64,000 nucleotides of DNA from Verrucomicrobiales bacterium (GCA_024636835.1 JAGXGH010000067.1:1-64000), one strand, 5' to 3'. Counted from the stretch's first letter, positions 1-9,174 are shown. Translations and numbers: made by a program. Notes: generated from the letters alone by a model not told the origin.

Positions 1-768
1 AAGATGAAAGACAATGCGGATTATCGGCTGGCGATGGATGGACTGCCTGGCGAGGTGATCTCGACGGTCTATTTCTCGAAGCAGGTAGGTGGAGAAATTG
101 ATAATCTTCTGAAGAGTCTGGGCGAAAATAACGAACAGACTTTAGAGGGAGCTATCGCAATGGCATTAGCGGAATCCGAGAATGAAATTCCTGGGTTCAC
201 CAGCGACAAGGCGTTGGAGATGATGAAAAAACTCGGTGACTGGAAGACGAAGTTTCTCGGCAATGCGTGGCTGTCCGTTTCCTCGCGTGATGGAAATACC
301 ATTTACTCGGTGACGAGGATGCCGATCAACGGTCGTCCGTTGACTCTTGGGTCTAGCCCATATGCGACGATGATGATGATGTCGATGCTCGCAACAATTT
401 CGTATTCGGGTTATTCGAAAATGATAGTGAAAGCAAAGACGACCCAGAGTGTGGTTCAGGGTAAGAATATTTTCAATTATGCGACAATGTATGCGTCAGA
501 TAATAATGGGAAATTTCCTAATAGCATCGGAGAACTTTATGCTGCGGTTGAAGAAGATGGCGGTCGGAAAGAAGATCTACAGGGCGAAATCGTTGACGGG
601 AAAATCTGGGACTTCGAAATAGTGGAAGGATTATCGCAAACCGCGCGAGGAGATACTGTGTTGGCTTTTTCGCCTGAACTAGACGGTGGAAATAGAGTCG
701 TCGTATTTGTTGACGGGAGCGTGAAAATGCTCGCCCAGGAAGAGTTTGAGATAATGATGAGTGAGTAA
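1..768 (+). CDS. C-terminal part of a secreted/lipoprotein paralogue with pseudopilin-like tail (5' truncated)
   Basis: The gene runs off the left edge: the frame is open from base 1, and the ATG at base 4 aligns with the middle of the next gene, so it is not the real start. The first ~115 visible residues are nearly the same as residues ~333-448 of the protein at 940-2619 (shared motifs such as MPINGRPL and FLGNAWLSVSSRD). The last ~130 residues differ completely from that paralogue. They resemble the mature part of type II secretion pseudopilins: an N-terminal helix, an ASDNNGKFP segment and a final VVVFVDGSVKML that recalls the pseudopilin H-X9-DG end. The protein is probably exported, like its neighbour. 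Its function is unknown to me. Confidence 0.75.
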   Translation, partial: KMKDNADYRLAMDGLPGEVISTVYFSKQVGGEIDNLLKSLGENNEQTLEGAIAMALAESENEIPGFTSDKALEMMKKLGDWKTKFLGNAWLSVSSRDGNTIYSVTRMPINGRPLTLGSSPYATMMMMSMLATISYSGYSKMIVKAKTTQSVVQGKNIFNYATMYASDNNGKFPNSIGELYAAVEEDGGRKEDLQGEIVDGKIWDFEIVEGLSQTARGDTVLAFSPELDGGNRVVVFVDGSVKMLAQEEFEIMMSE

Positions 769-939
769 ATGAACGAAATGGCTACACCGTAGGATTCTTG
801 CTGCGGTGGCGTTTACAGAACAGGGTGCTCGCGGTGTTTCGTGCGCTGTTAGGCGATGTGGTCGGGGGGATTCCATCTTTTACAATATCTTGTTCACATT
901 ATAGTTGCTCAACTAGCTTGCGTATCGCATCAAGGAATT

Positions 940-2619
940 ATGAAAAAGACATCTATGTTAACTTGTGCTGCGGGTGCCCTTTTGTTGGCTTCTTGCGGCA
1001 AAGAAGAGAATGCCGCCGGCGTGTCCGGAAATATGACGTTGGAATCGCCACTTGTGGTGCCAGCCAACGACGGGGTGGACCGCCCGATGTTCAATGATGC
1101 TCAGAAGCATCTGCGCTTCGGTGGTGACTATTATGCCTACACTTATGTAGGCGATAGTTACTCGGAGATTGCGGACTTCGTGGATGAGTTTGTTGTCGTG
1201 CCGTTCCTCAAAGAGCCGATGGCGGAAGAAGGGGTGGATGTGGATTCACGGCGCTTGTTGGATTGGTCAGGCCTGAGCGGTGTTACTGCAATGGGTGGCT
1301 CGAGCCACTCGATGGGTGATGTCTACGAGATACGCCAAGTGGTGGTTGTCGATGATATGACGAAGGGGATTTGGCAATTCATGGGTGAAGCTCGTCCCTC
1401 GTTGTCGGCAAATGTGTTTGCTGGCGATGTTTCAATAGCGATGGATATGCAGTCGGACCTGCGCAAGATGCGAGCTTGGATCGATGAATTGAAACCGATG
1501 TTAGGTGAAGAGTTCTCTGCCATGCTGGATGAGTCGATGAACCAAGGCGTGGGCAAGAAAACGGTAGGTGAGATACTCGATGGTCTCGATGCGCGTTTGG
1601 CGCTAGGTGTGGTTCTTCATGCGGACAAAAAGGTGATGATTCCACTCGGCGAGGAGGAAAAATTGGAACTTCCCGACGTGGACATCATTATTTGTGCCGA
1701 AGGGTTGACCGAGAACTTCGACGAGCTGCGATCGATGATCAGTAGCCAGGCGATGTTTGAGAAAGTGGAACTGCCAAATGGCATGACCGGCTACGCGGTC
1801 AAGGCGGAGGAAATACCACCACAGCTTCCGTTGGAGAACGTTCGGCCAGTGATCGCCTATGACGAAGCGAATAATCGGATTTTTGTGTGTTCTCGTTTGA
1901 GCTATCTGGAGGAAACACTGTCCTCAGCCGAGAAGTTGAAAGACGAGGCGGAGTATCGCCTCGCGATGGAAGGACTGCCTAGCGAGGTGCTTTCGACGCT
2001 CTATTTCTCAAAGCAGGCTGGCGGGGAGATTGATAATCTTCTGAAACGCCTGGGCGACAATAACGAACAGACTTTAGAGGGAGTTGTCGCAATGGCATTG
2101 GCGGAAACTGAGAGTGAAATTCCTGGCTTTACCAGCGACAAGGCATTGGAGATGATGAATAAGCTTGGTGATTGGAAGACGAAGTTTCTCGGCAATGCGT
2201 GGTTGTCCGTTTCATCGCGTGACGAAAATACCATTTACTCGGTGACAAGGATGCCGATCAACGGTCGCCCGTTGATGCTTGGTGGTAGTGGTGTCACAAG
2301 CTTGGTCGCGATGTCCAGCGTGAGCACGATGTTTATAGGTGCGAAGGCGTGGAAGGAGGGCGCCGATCGTGCAAACTGTATTTTGAATATTCGTAACGTC
2401 CAGGTTGCAGTGCGTTCATGGCAGAACATGAATGGTAAGAATATCGGCGATCCAATTATGATGTCCGAACTCGTTGGAGATGGGAAATTTCTTCAACAAA
2501 TGCCGGTATGCCCGCTCGGCGGAGAATATACGTTCTCGGAAACTATCCCAGAGGTAGGAAATACTGTGCTGTCCTGTTCTGAGCATGACCATGCGCCAAG
2601 TGACACCACGGGTTGGTAA
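940..2619 (+). CDS. Lipoprotein of unknown function with pseudopilin-like C-terminal module
   Basis: 559 residues. The start at 940 is preferred over the upstream GTG because it follows an AGGA and begins a clean lipoprotein signal (MKKTSM..., hydrophobic core, lipobox LLLASC with lipidated Cys near residue 22). The middle is a mixed alpha/beta region I do not recognise. Residues ~333-448 are shared with the truncated gene at 1-768, so the two are tandem duplicates. The C-terminal ~90 residues follow a known pseudopilin-related pattern: a Cys followed by a helix (CILNIRNVQVAVRSW), a variable linker, then PVCPLGGEYTF and a last Cys (VLSCSEHDH). A strong terminator follows directly. Gene identity is sure; function is unknown. 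Confidence 0.85.
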   Translation: MKKTSMLTCAAGALLLASCGKEENAAGVSGNMTLESPLVVPANDGVDRPMFNDAQKHLRFGGDYYAYTYVGDSYSEIADFVDEFVVVPFLKEPMAEEGVDVDSRRLLDWSGLSGVTAMGGSSHSMGDVYEIRQVVVVDDMTKGIWQFMGEARPSLSANVFAGDVSIAMDMQSDLRKMRAWIDELKPMLGEEFSAMLDESMNQGVGKKTVGEILDGLDARLALGVVLHADKKVMIPLGEEEKLELPDVDIIICAEGLTENFDELRSMISSQAMFEKVELPNGMTGYAVKAEEIPPQLPLENVRPVIAYDEANNRIFVCSRLSYLEETLSSAEKLKDEAEYRLAMEGLPSEVLSTLYFSKQAGGEIDNLLKRLGDNNEQTLEGVVAMALAETESEIPGFTSDKALEMMNKLGDWKTKFLGNAWLSVSSRDENTIYSVTRMPINGRPLMLGGSGVTSLVAMSSVSTMFIGAKAWKEGADRANCILNIRNVQVAVRSWQNMNGKNIGDPIMMSELVGDGKFLQQMPVCPLGGEYTFSETIPEVGNTVLSCSEHDHAPSDTTGW

Positions 2620-2640
2620 GCGGATTTAAAGAATAGAAAA

Positions 2641-2673
2641 GCCACCGCACGGATGACGCGCGGTGGCTTTTTT
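2641..2673 (+). terminator. Rho-independent terminator after the lipoprotein gene
   Basis: A perfect 8-bp stem, GCCACCGC paired with GCGGTGGC (2641-2648 with 2660-2667), is followed by six T residues. It lies 21 bases after the stop of the lipoprotein gene. Confidence 0.9.
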
Positions 2674-2694
2674 GTGGTGGGATTTTCAACTTTA

Positions 2695-3062
2695 GGGAGT
2701 CGCTGGGCGGTGTGGAGTGAATGAGGGGAGCGGGGCGCACCCCCTCCGGCGGTGAATGATGTCGCGTAAAACGGCTGCGCCGCACGCGATAGATGATTGG
2801 TGAACCGAAGGCTTTGAGCGATGGAGTGTGGGCGCCTCGCCCACATCGGGTGGTGTGAGCGAAGGGTGCGGCATTTTCGTTTGGTTGGTATTGTGAGTTA
2901 GGGAGTCACTGGGCGGTGTGGAGTGAATGAGGGGAGCGGGGCGCACCCCCTCCGGCGGTGAATGATGTCGCGTAAAACGGCTGCGCCGCACGCGATAGAT
3001 GATTGGTGAACCGAAGGCTTTAGCGACGGAGTGTGGGCGCCTCGCCCACATCGGGTGGTGTG
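2695..3062. repeat. Two direct copies of a ~160-bp multi-hairpin repeat (family A, copies 1 and 2)
   Basis: Copies lie at 2695-2857 and 2901-3062 and are almost identical. Each begins GGGAGTC[G/A]CTGGGCGGTG and ends CATCGGGTGGTGTG. Three foldable parts are visible: GGGGCGCACCCC; a long arm pair TCGCGT/ACGCGA enclosing CGGC-TGC-GCCG; and GTGGGCG-CCT-CGCCCAC, a perfect 7-bp stem with a 3-base loop. The second copy ends 18 bases from the stop codon of the RAYT transposase. The 461-bp gap between the lipoprotein gene and the transposase holds only the terminator and these repeats. Confidence 0.9.
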
Positions 3063-3080
3063 ATTACAGAAGTCGTAGCA

Positions 3081-3740
3081 TTATTGGAAATGGCCATGAG
3101 GTAGCTCATAGTGGGTGAATTGATCCGATGATAGCTTGGCTTTCATGGGGTTGTTACGAATGTAGTTCATCGCTCTTTCGTAGTGATCGAAATCGCGAAT
3201 AATCCGGTCGAAATAATCGCGTTGCCAAATTTTTCCAGATTTGTTGCGGTGACGATTTATTCGATGAGCTGAAATACTCTTCCAGTTTTGCACGGTTGTC
3301 GGAAGGGCTTGACTGAGCGGGATCGTGACTAAGCAATGAACGTGAGTTGGCATCAGGACGCAGGAATGCACAAGGTAATCATCACCGTCTCGACCGCGAA
3401 TGGCTTCAGCAAGAATCCGCCGTGGTTCATTGTCTCTAAGCAGGCATGTTCCGTGACCTTGATCGAGCCAGTTTTCAAGACGAGTTGTGAAACGGCGATG
3501 GTAGTCCTCAGACTCTTGAGGTGACCACGGCTCCGGGTGGTGTTTGATCCACTGGCGACGCTCCTCTTGCCATGTGTTTAAGAGCGAAGCAGGGACGGAG
3601 TCACCTAAGCGGAAGGTGATGAATATGGTGCTTTGCTGTTGCTGCCAGTGGGGTAGTTTGCTTCCTGATACGTCAGTTTCTGCGCGATCATCAAAGAATG
3701 TCGCTGCAAGTTCGGTTAGGCTTTTTGGTAGTGAGCACAA
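3081..3740 (-). CDS. REP-associated tyrosine transposase (RAYT, IS200/IS605-like Y1 family)
   Basis: 219 residues. It would cut and rejoin single-stranded DNA at REP-type hairpins through a 5'-phosphotyrosine link. The HUH motif is seen as MPTHVHCLV (His133 and His135). The helix with the catalytic Tyr is IWQRDYFDRIIRD (Tyr176), followed by YIRNNPMKAKL, a typical RAYT ending. The N-terminal KLPHW...TFRLGDSVP is also typical of the family and is shared with the RAYT domain inside the gene at 18874-23013. The start is a TTG, and a later start is possible. Family A repeats flank it on both sides (2901-3062 and 3789-3912), as expected for a RAYT with its substrate repeats. All key residues look intact, so it may be active. 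Confidence 0.88.
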   Translation of the reverse strand: MCSLPKSLTELAATFFDDRAETDVSGSKLPHWQQQQSTIFITFRLGDSVPASLLNTWQEERRQWIKHHPEPWSPQESEDYHRRFTTRLENWLDQGHGTCLLRDNEPRRILAEAIRGRDGDDYLVHSCVLMPTHVHCLVTIPLSQALPTTVQNWKSISAHRINRHRNKSGKIWQRDYFDRIIRDFDHYERAMNYIRNNPMKAKLSSDQFTHYELPHGHFQ

Positions 3741-3788
3741 AACGGGTTGCGGGAATTTTCTTGGCTATCGTGGGATGGCTAGAACGTT

Positions 3789-4116
3789 GGCTGGGCGGTG
3801 TGGAGTGAATGAGGGGCGCACCCCCTCCGACGGTGAATGATGCAGTGAGAGGGCGGTTGATCGGAGGTGTTAGCGACGGAGTGTGGGCGCCTCGCCCACA
3901 TCGGGTGGTGTGGAGATGAGGAGGAGCGTGATGAAGGTTGTGGTGTTGTGGTGCGAGGGAGTCGCTGTGAAGTGTGGAGTGAATGTGGGGCGCGGGGCGC
4001 ACCCCCTCCGGCGGTGAATGATGTCGCGTAAAACGGCTGCGCCGCACGCGATAGATGATTGGTGACCCGCAGGCTTTAGCGACGGAGTGTGGGCGCCTCG
4101 CCCACATCGGGTGATG
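3789..4116. repeat. Family A repeat, copies 3 and 4
   Basis: Copy 3 (3789-3912) lacks the central TCGCGT...ACGCGA hairpin and has other bases in its place. Copy 4 (3957-4116) is full length. Both are in the same orientation as copies 1 and 2. Together with copies 1 and 2 they bracket the RAYT gene. The 393-bp space up to the ATPase gene contains nothing else I can support. Confidence 0.88.
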
Positions 4117-4133
4117 TTATCGAAGCTGAAGAC

Positions 4134-6536
4134 CTACTCCGGTCTCCAAACGAGCGCATACCGCGTCACTGACACATCCTTCTTATACGGGCGGATTTCA
4201 GTGGTCTCGATGGCTAGCTTTTCGGGCGAGAGTTGTCTTTCGATCTCTTCGAGTTCTTCGTTGAGTTCTTTCTCCATGGCCTCGAAATCCTCTTTGGCAT
4301 CCTTAAGATTGTCTTCTGCCCGGTCGATGTCGCCGTGTTGTTGCCATGCGCGCGAAACACTGCGTCCTGCCGTGCCGATTTTTGTCGAGCTGATACGGCT
4401 TCGTCCGCCGCCGAAAAGTGCGCCGAGAATGGACTGACCGATAGTTATGAGTGAGCTGCGTTTCGAGGCGGATGCTTGCTCTTCTTCGCGTTCGACAGCT
4501 TGCTCGGCCCGGCGAATTTTGTCTTCGAGTGATTCGAGCTTCTTGGCGTATTTTATCCGTAGCTCGTCCTTCCGCTCGTCTCGAATCTCACGCGAACGTA
4601 GATCGACTTTCGCTTGGAATGACGGCCGCTCTTCGTTCAATGCACCAGTTATTTCCAACTCCGGGCACGATAGAATCTCGATGACTTGTTCGCGGTAGAG
4701 TTGATCTTTCCAGTTGCGCTCGCCACTGGTGTAGAATGTCGATTTGCCTGCCGCTTCCGGTAAATTACCGAATGGGGTCGCAGGGGTTGGCTTGGCCGCG
4801 AGCGCCTTGGCGGTTAGTTCAAACGGCTCCGGTCTATCCTCATCGAGAACCGTCGCACTGTTGTTCATGCCCACTAATTCGCTAATGGTTTTGGTGGTCT
4901 TAATTCCCGTCTTCTTATCGTCGAATGCGATCTCCGCCTCGCGTAGTAGATAGGGAGTGTAAGAGATTTTCTCCAAGTCACTTCCTGGCGCTGCAGCGAG
5001 AAAAAACTCATCGGCCCGCGAGTCTACCTTTGGCTTAACGGTTGATACATCGCCTGCCGATGAGGTCGTTGTGGATGGGATCACTACCTTCGGTGCGGCG
5101 GTGGCGAAGCGATCTCTCACCGGGTCGATGAGCCTCTTAATCTGCGGTCGCGAGAGCGGGCCGCTGAGGTAGGACATTGCCCAACGGGTTTCAAACAACA
5201 TGTCGTGGTCTTCGTGCACATTATGCAGGAGGAACACACGGCTTCCCAATCCGGCGAGCGTTTTCTCCATCGCGGCGCGATCGAACTTTCCTCCTTGGCT
5301 GTCTGCCGCGCCTTGGAGTCCGTCCATGACACGTGCCTGGTCGCGCTCGGTTTGTAGTCGACCGATAAACCACGTGCCAATATTCGACAGGGCTTTGTAG
5401 TCGAGGTCGACTGGGTTTTGCGTGGCCAACAAGGTTCCTACACCAAATGCCCGTGCTTGTTTAAGAAGCGTCATCAGCGGCTTCTTCGATGGCGGGTTGG
5501 CGGTTGGTGGAAGGAATCCGAAGATTTCATCCATATAAAGAAGTGCGCGCAGGCTGGTGGTTCCCTGTTGGCGGCGCATCCACCCGACCATCTGGTTGAG
5601 GATCATCGATACGATGAACATGCGCTCGTGATCGCTGAGGTGAGCGATGGAGAGAATCGACACCCGCGGCTTGCCTTCGGGTGAGTAGAGAAGCTTGTCA
5701 ATATCGAGCGATGGGCCCTCCAACCACTGAGCGAACCCCGGCGCGGCGAGCAGGTTGTTGACCTTCATCGTTAGCTCGAAGCGCTTGTCTTCGGAGAAGA
5801 ACTGATCCAGCGAGAGCACGCCGACTTTGTCGAATGGTGGGTTTTGGATCGCTTGAATGAACAGCGGGAGATCGAGATCTTGACCGTTGGTCCAGTAGTG
5901 GCTGAGCACGGCCGAGACGAGAATATGCTCGCGACTCTGGAGAGGGTCGGCATTGATCCCTAACATGCCGAGCAAACTAGTGGCGGTGGATTCGACGCGG
6001 TCGCCGAACGCTTCAGTGTCGTCGCGGATCTCCGCCTCTGGGGCGGTCAGTGATCCGAGAATCGAGACCGGAATGCCAGCGCTGCTGCCTGGGGTGAATA
6101 GGCAAAGATCTACCTTCTCACGCATCTTACGAATGCGTTCGCCGTCCTGCCCCCATTTAGCGAGGCCGGTTTTCCAAAGATCCGCTTGTTGTGCGGCAAA
6201 CTCATCCACTGAGAGGTTCTTCCGCCGCGCGGCGTCTTCATTTACCCATGGTTTGAAGTCCTCGGGTGCGAGATCCGGGAAGGTTAGAAAAAGGTTGGCG
6301 ATGTCGCCTTTGGGATCGATGACGAGCGCAGGAATGTTGTCCATTGCCGCTTCTTCGAGCATGCTGATGCAGAGTCCGGTTTTTCCCGATCCGGTCATCC
6401 CGAGCACCAGCCCGTGAGTGACCAAATCGCGCGAATCGTAGAGCACGAGGTCGTCGGTAGCTGCACGTGATGACGGGTCTACCTCGCGGCCGAGGTAGAA
6501 CGATCCGAGCTTTTCGTAGTCGCTGGTGTTGATCAT
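4134..6536 (-). CDS. HerA/VirB4-like AAA ATPase (DUF87/DUF853 type)
   Basis: 800 residues. The P-loop is GMTGSGKT (residues 46-53) and the Walker B strand is ALLYMDEIFGFLPP in the middle of the chain. An IDPKGDIANL segment and an ATQNPVDLDYKAL sensor region are typical of HerA-type hexameric motor ATPases with a DUF87/DUF853-like fold. The last ~200 residues form a long charged coiled coil (ERKDELRIKYAKKLESLEDK and onward) followed by a C-terminal domain. Proteins of this type are thought to pump or process DNA, but their exact role is not settled. The gene stands alone between family A repeats, with no NurA-like nuclease next to it. The ATG at 6536 is the natural start. Confidence 0.85.
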   Translation of the reverse strand: MINTSDYEKLGSFYLGREVDPSSRAATDDLVLYDSRDLVTHGLVLGMTGSGKTGLCISMLEEAAMDNIPALVIDPKGDIANLFLTFPDLAPEDFKPWVNEDAARRKNLSVDEFAAQQADLWKTGLAKWGQDGERIRKMREKVDLCLFTPGSSAGIPVSILGSLTAPEAEIRDDTEAFGDRVESTATSLLGMLGINADPLQSREHILVSAVLSHYWTNGQDLDLPLFIQAIQNPPFDKVGVLSLDQFFSEDKRFELTMKVNNLLAAPGFAQWLEGPSLDIDKLLYSPEGKPRVSILSIAHLSDHERMFIVSMILNQMVGWMRRQQGTTSLRALLYMDEIFGFLPPTANPPSKKPLMTLLKQARAFGVGTLLATQNPVDLDYKALSNIGTWFIGRLQTERDQARVMDGLQGAADSQGGKFDRAAMEKTLAGLGSRVFLLHNVHEDHDMLFETRWAMSYLSGPLSRPQIKRLIDPVRDRFATAAPKVVIPSTTTSSAGDVSTVKPKVDSRADEFFLAAAPGSDLEKISYTPYLLREAEIAFDDKKTGIKTTKTISELVGMNNSATVLDEDRPEPFELTAKALAAKPTPATPFGNLPEAAGKSTFYTSGERNWKDQLYREQVIEILSCPELEITGALNEERPSFQAKVDLRSREIRDERKDELRIKYAKKLESLEDKIRRAEQAVEREEEQASASKRSSLITIGQSILGALFGGGRSRISSTKIGTAGRSVSRAWQQHGDIDRAEDNLKDAKEDFEAMEKELNEELEEIERQLSPEKLAIETTEIRPYKKDVSVTRYALVWRPE

Positions 6537-6561
6537 ATGCGTGGTGGCGCTGTGGTTATGA

Positions 6562-6880
6562 GGGAGTCACTGGGCGGTGTGGAGTGAATGTGGGGCGCGG
6601 GGCGCACCCCCTCCGACGGTGAATGGTGCAGAGGGAGAATAGTTGATCGGAGGTGTTGGTGATGGAGTGTGGGAGCCTCGCCCACATCGGGTGGTGTGGA
6701 CATGATGATAGTGAGGAGTGAAGGTTATGGCGCTGTGGTTATGAGGGAGTCACTGGGCGGTGTGGATTGAATGTGGGGCGCGGGGCGCACCCCCTCCGAC
6801 GGTGAATGGTGCAGAGGGAGAATAGCTGATCGGTGGTGTTGGCGATGGAGTGTGGGCGCCTCGCTCATATTTGGTAGTGC
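6562..6880. repeat. Family A repeat, copies 5 and 6 (tandem)
   Basis: Copies at 6562-6698 and 6745-6880. They share extra 5' sequence (GGCGCTGTGGTTATGAGGGAG), so the copied unit here is about 183 bp long and was duplicated in tandem. Like copy 3, they lack the TCGCGT/ACGCGA hairpin. The second copy has decayed at its right end (CTCGCTCATATTTGG in place of CTCGCCCACATCGGG). Apart from these copies, the 390-bp space between the ATPase and the next gene is empty. Confidence 0.85.
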
Positions 6881-6926
6881 GGAATCGAGAGCGCTACGCG
6901 GGCTAAAGAGGTGCCCGCTCCGTTGA

Positions 6927-7337
6927 TCATTTAATCACGTGGAACTTTAGGATCTTGGTGGAGGATTTTAAGGTTCGGGCGTAGCGCGCGCCTTGGAACC
7001 CGGTGATGCGTAGTTCGTGCTCGCCTTCTTCGAGCGCTGAGGCATCGACGTCGAATTGGAATTTCCCGCGATTTACGCGTTCGATGATGTAGTGGCTGCC
7101 TGCAGGCTTGCCATCGAGCTCGACGTCGATACGGTCGATGTATCCGCGTTCAACTTCGTAAACGATACCGATTGAGAATGGTTCGGGCTTGGTGGAGAAA
7201 GCTGCTGTGCCTCCCATGAAGGCGATGGTGGGGCGGTAATCCATTCTCATTCCGGGCGAATTACTGTCGATGGACTGGCATGCGCCAAGTAGATAGATGG
7301 AGAGGAACGCGAGGATGGTTAGTCGGATTCGGTGCAT
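6927..7337 (-). CDS. Small lipoprotein, function unknown
   Basis: 136 residues from the ATG at 7337; an ATG six codons upstream (7355) is also possible. The N-terminus MHRIRLTILAFLSIYLLGAC is a lipoprotein signal with lipobox LGAC. The rest is a small beta-rich domain (IDRIDVELDGKPAG..., then EEGEHELRITGFQGARYARTLKSS) that looks like an Ig-like or fibronectin-like fold. The longer open frame, which continues upstream to 7895 over the alr gene, has no codon bias and is not used. It is divergent from alr, with about 60 bases between the starts. Confidence 0.7.
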   Translation of the reverse strand: MHRIRLTILAFLSIYLLGACQSIDSNSPGMRMDYRPTIAFMGGTAAFSTKPEPFSIGIVYEVERGYIDRIDVELDGKPAGSHYIIERVNRGKFQFDVDASALEEGEHELRITGFQGARYARTLKSSTKILKFHVIK

Positions 7338-7396
7338 TTGGGATGATTCGATCATGATTGGGAAAAGTTTGCTAGTAAGGAGTTTTCGGTGTTCAG

Positions 7397-8563
7397 GTGT
7401 GGAAAGTGAAGGACGAATTAGTATCACGTAACCGAGCATGGGTCGAAACTGACCCGGATGCTGTGTTGAAGAATTTGCTCGTAATGCGCCGCGTCGCTTG
7501 CGAGACGGCAGGTCGTGCGATGCAGGTGATGGCGGTGGTGAAGGCAGACGCGTATGGGCACGGCTTGGATAGGATCGCAGCGGTGCTCGATGCGGAGGTG
7601 GATCTTTTTGGTGTGGCGTGCGTTCACGAAGCAATGCGGGTGAGGGCGACGGGTGCGAAATCCGGGATTTTGCTGCTGGGTTCAATCCCGCCGGACGACG
7701 TGTCGACGGTGGCGGCGAATGGCTGGATACCAACGATTTCATCAGTGGGTGAAGCGGATGCTTATCAACAGGCGATGGTTGATCTTGGTGGCGATGCTCG
7801 GCTCGACGTGCACTTGGTGGTGGATACTGGGATGGGACGCGAAGGGGCGGTATTGAGTGAGTTTTTCGGCTTGGTCGATCACGTGCGTGAGTCATGTCCT
7901 GCGCTCACGGTGGGTGGTGTGATGTCGCATTATCCATCGGCGGATGAGGACGAAGCGTTCACTGTCGATCAGACCGCGCGCTTTGATGGATTAATGGATG
8001 AATGGGCTGCGCGTGGCGAGTTGCCGGCGGTGATTCATTTAGCGAATAGTGCGGGGCTGGTCGGCCAAGCGAGTCGACATGCAACGATGGTGCGCGGTGG
8101 CTTGTTGCTTTATGGAGTCTCTCCGCTGGGCACTGCGGCTGCGCCGGACGAGCGCTTTATTCCATGTTTACAGGTGAAAGCGCGCGTCACGCTGGTGCGG
8201 GATTTGCCGGCGGGGCACGGAGTGAGTTACGGGCGCAAGTTCGTCACGGAAAATTCGACGACGGTGGCGACGGTGGCGATCGGATATGGTGACGGATATT
8301 TCCGCCATTTGTCGTGCACGGGTGCAGCGGTGTTGATTAATGGAAAGCGTTGCCCCTTGTTGGGGAATATCACCATGGATCAGATCATGGTCGATGTATC
8401 GGACCTCGACGAGCGTCCGTGTCGCGGTGATGAAGCGGTGGTATTGGGTCGTCAGGGTGCGGAGGAAATTTCTGCCGCTGAACTCGCCGAACGGGCAGGG
8501 ACAATTTCTTGGGAGATATTGACGCGCTTCGGCTCGCCCAGATTGGGGCGGGTGGAGGTTTGA
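7397..8563 (+). CDS. alr: Alanine racemase
   Basis: 388 residues, usual length for the family. It converts L- to D-alanine for peptidoglycan. The PLP lysine lies in VVKADAYGHG (Lys49). The second catalytic residue, a Tyr, is in GHGVSYGRKF, and the conserved LLGNITMDQIMVDVS segment is present. The start is a GTG at 7397; another GTG three codons later is possible. Its stop is followed within 15 bases by the start of the frameshifted small gene at 8578. Confidence 0.95.
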   Translation: MWKVKDELVSRNRAWVETDPDAVLKNLLVMRRVACETAGRAMQVMAVVKADAYGHGLDRIAAVLDAEVDLFGVACVHEAMRVRATGAKSGILLLGSIPPDDVSTVAANGWIPTISSVGEADAYQQAMVDLGGDARLDVHLVVDTGMGREGAVLSEFFGLVDHVRESCPALTVGGVMSHYPSADEDEAFTVDQTARFDGLMDEWAARGELPAVIHLANSAGLVGQASRHATMVRGGLLLYGVSPLGTAAAPDERFIPCLQVKARVTLVRDLPAGHGVSYGRKFVTENSTTVATVAIGYGDGYFRHLSCTGAAVLINGKRCPLLGNITMDQIMVDVSDLDERPCRGDEAVVLGRQGAEEISAAELAERAGTISWEILTRFGSPRLGRVEV

Positions 8564-8577
8564 TGGAGGATTTTTAA

Positions 8578-9136
8578 ATGAAGAATATGAAGTGGGTGTT
8601 TTTGTCGGTTGGACTGATTATTGGGATGAGTCTGGGATTGTTCTTAGGTTTGCGCTCTGCGGAGAGGAAGGTGATCGCGAAGGATTGCTGGACGAGAAAG
8701 AGAACTCGAAGGACTGAAATTTCCCATTGGCAATTTGCTCGGAACGGCGCAACTTTCCAATGTGCTTCAGATTGTCTTTAACGAAATTAGTGCCGCAGAG
8801 ATTAGCCAGCTGGATACGCTGGACCAGCTTGAGCTTTTGTCGGAGTTCAAGGTGACGACGGATGATGTGGAAAAAATCGCCGACGGCGAGCACCCGAAGT
8901 TTGGATGCATCGAGCGGGACGGGAAGAATTTGTTTCGTTACCGAGCCAAAGACTCGCGGATTTACTTCGAGGTGGCAGGCGATTCGGTGATTGTTCACCG
9001 CGTGCTGCACCGCAATACTTTCGCAGATTTCTTGTTCCGCACGAACCTTGGCGATGTGGACGAGGATAATGAACTTGGGAAGAATAAGCACTTCTGGGAG
9101 CTGATCGAAGAGGGCGAAAAAGCCCGTCGCATCTAG
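8578..9136 (+). pseudogene. Frameshifted membrane-anchored protein
   Basis: An ATG at 8578 starts a clear membrane anchor (MKNMKWVFLSVGLIIGMSLGLFLGLRSAERK). That frame then loses sense at about 8675-8695. The next frame (+1) is open from 8675 to the stop at 9134-9136 and codes for a convincing acidic domain (NLLGTAQLSNVLQIVFNEIS..., ending EEGEKARRI). The two halves together would give about 185 residues. The shift is either a real mutation, a sequencing error or, less likely, programmed. The TTG at 8735 could serve the second half alone. I do not recognise the domain. Confidence 0.6.
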
Positions 9137-9174
9137 TTAAGGCGCATTTTTTACGACTTTCGAGGTCTATTCCG

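Noticed and set aside
798-1097. ORF of 99 residues at the start of the lipoprotein gene
   Set aside because: It overlaps the lipoprotein signal in another frame and has shadow composition.
2695-4116. CRISPR array
   Set aside because: The repeats are ~160 bp, carry several hairpins and have no regular short spacers; no cas gene is near.
6927-7895. One 322-residue minus-strand protein overlapping alr
   Set aside because: The part over alr has no sense (Pro/Ser/Arg-rich shadow); the lipoprotein signal starts at 7337.
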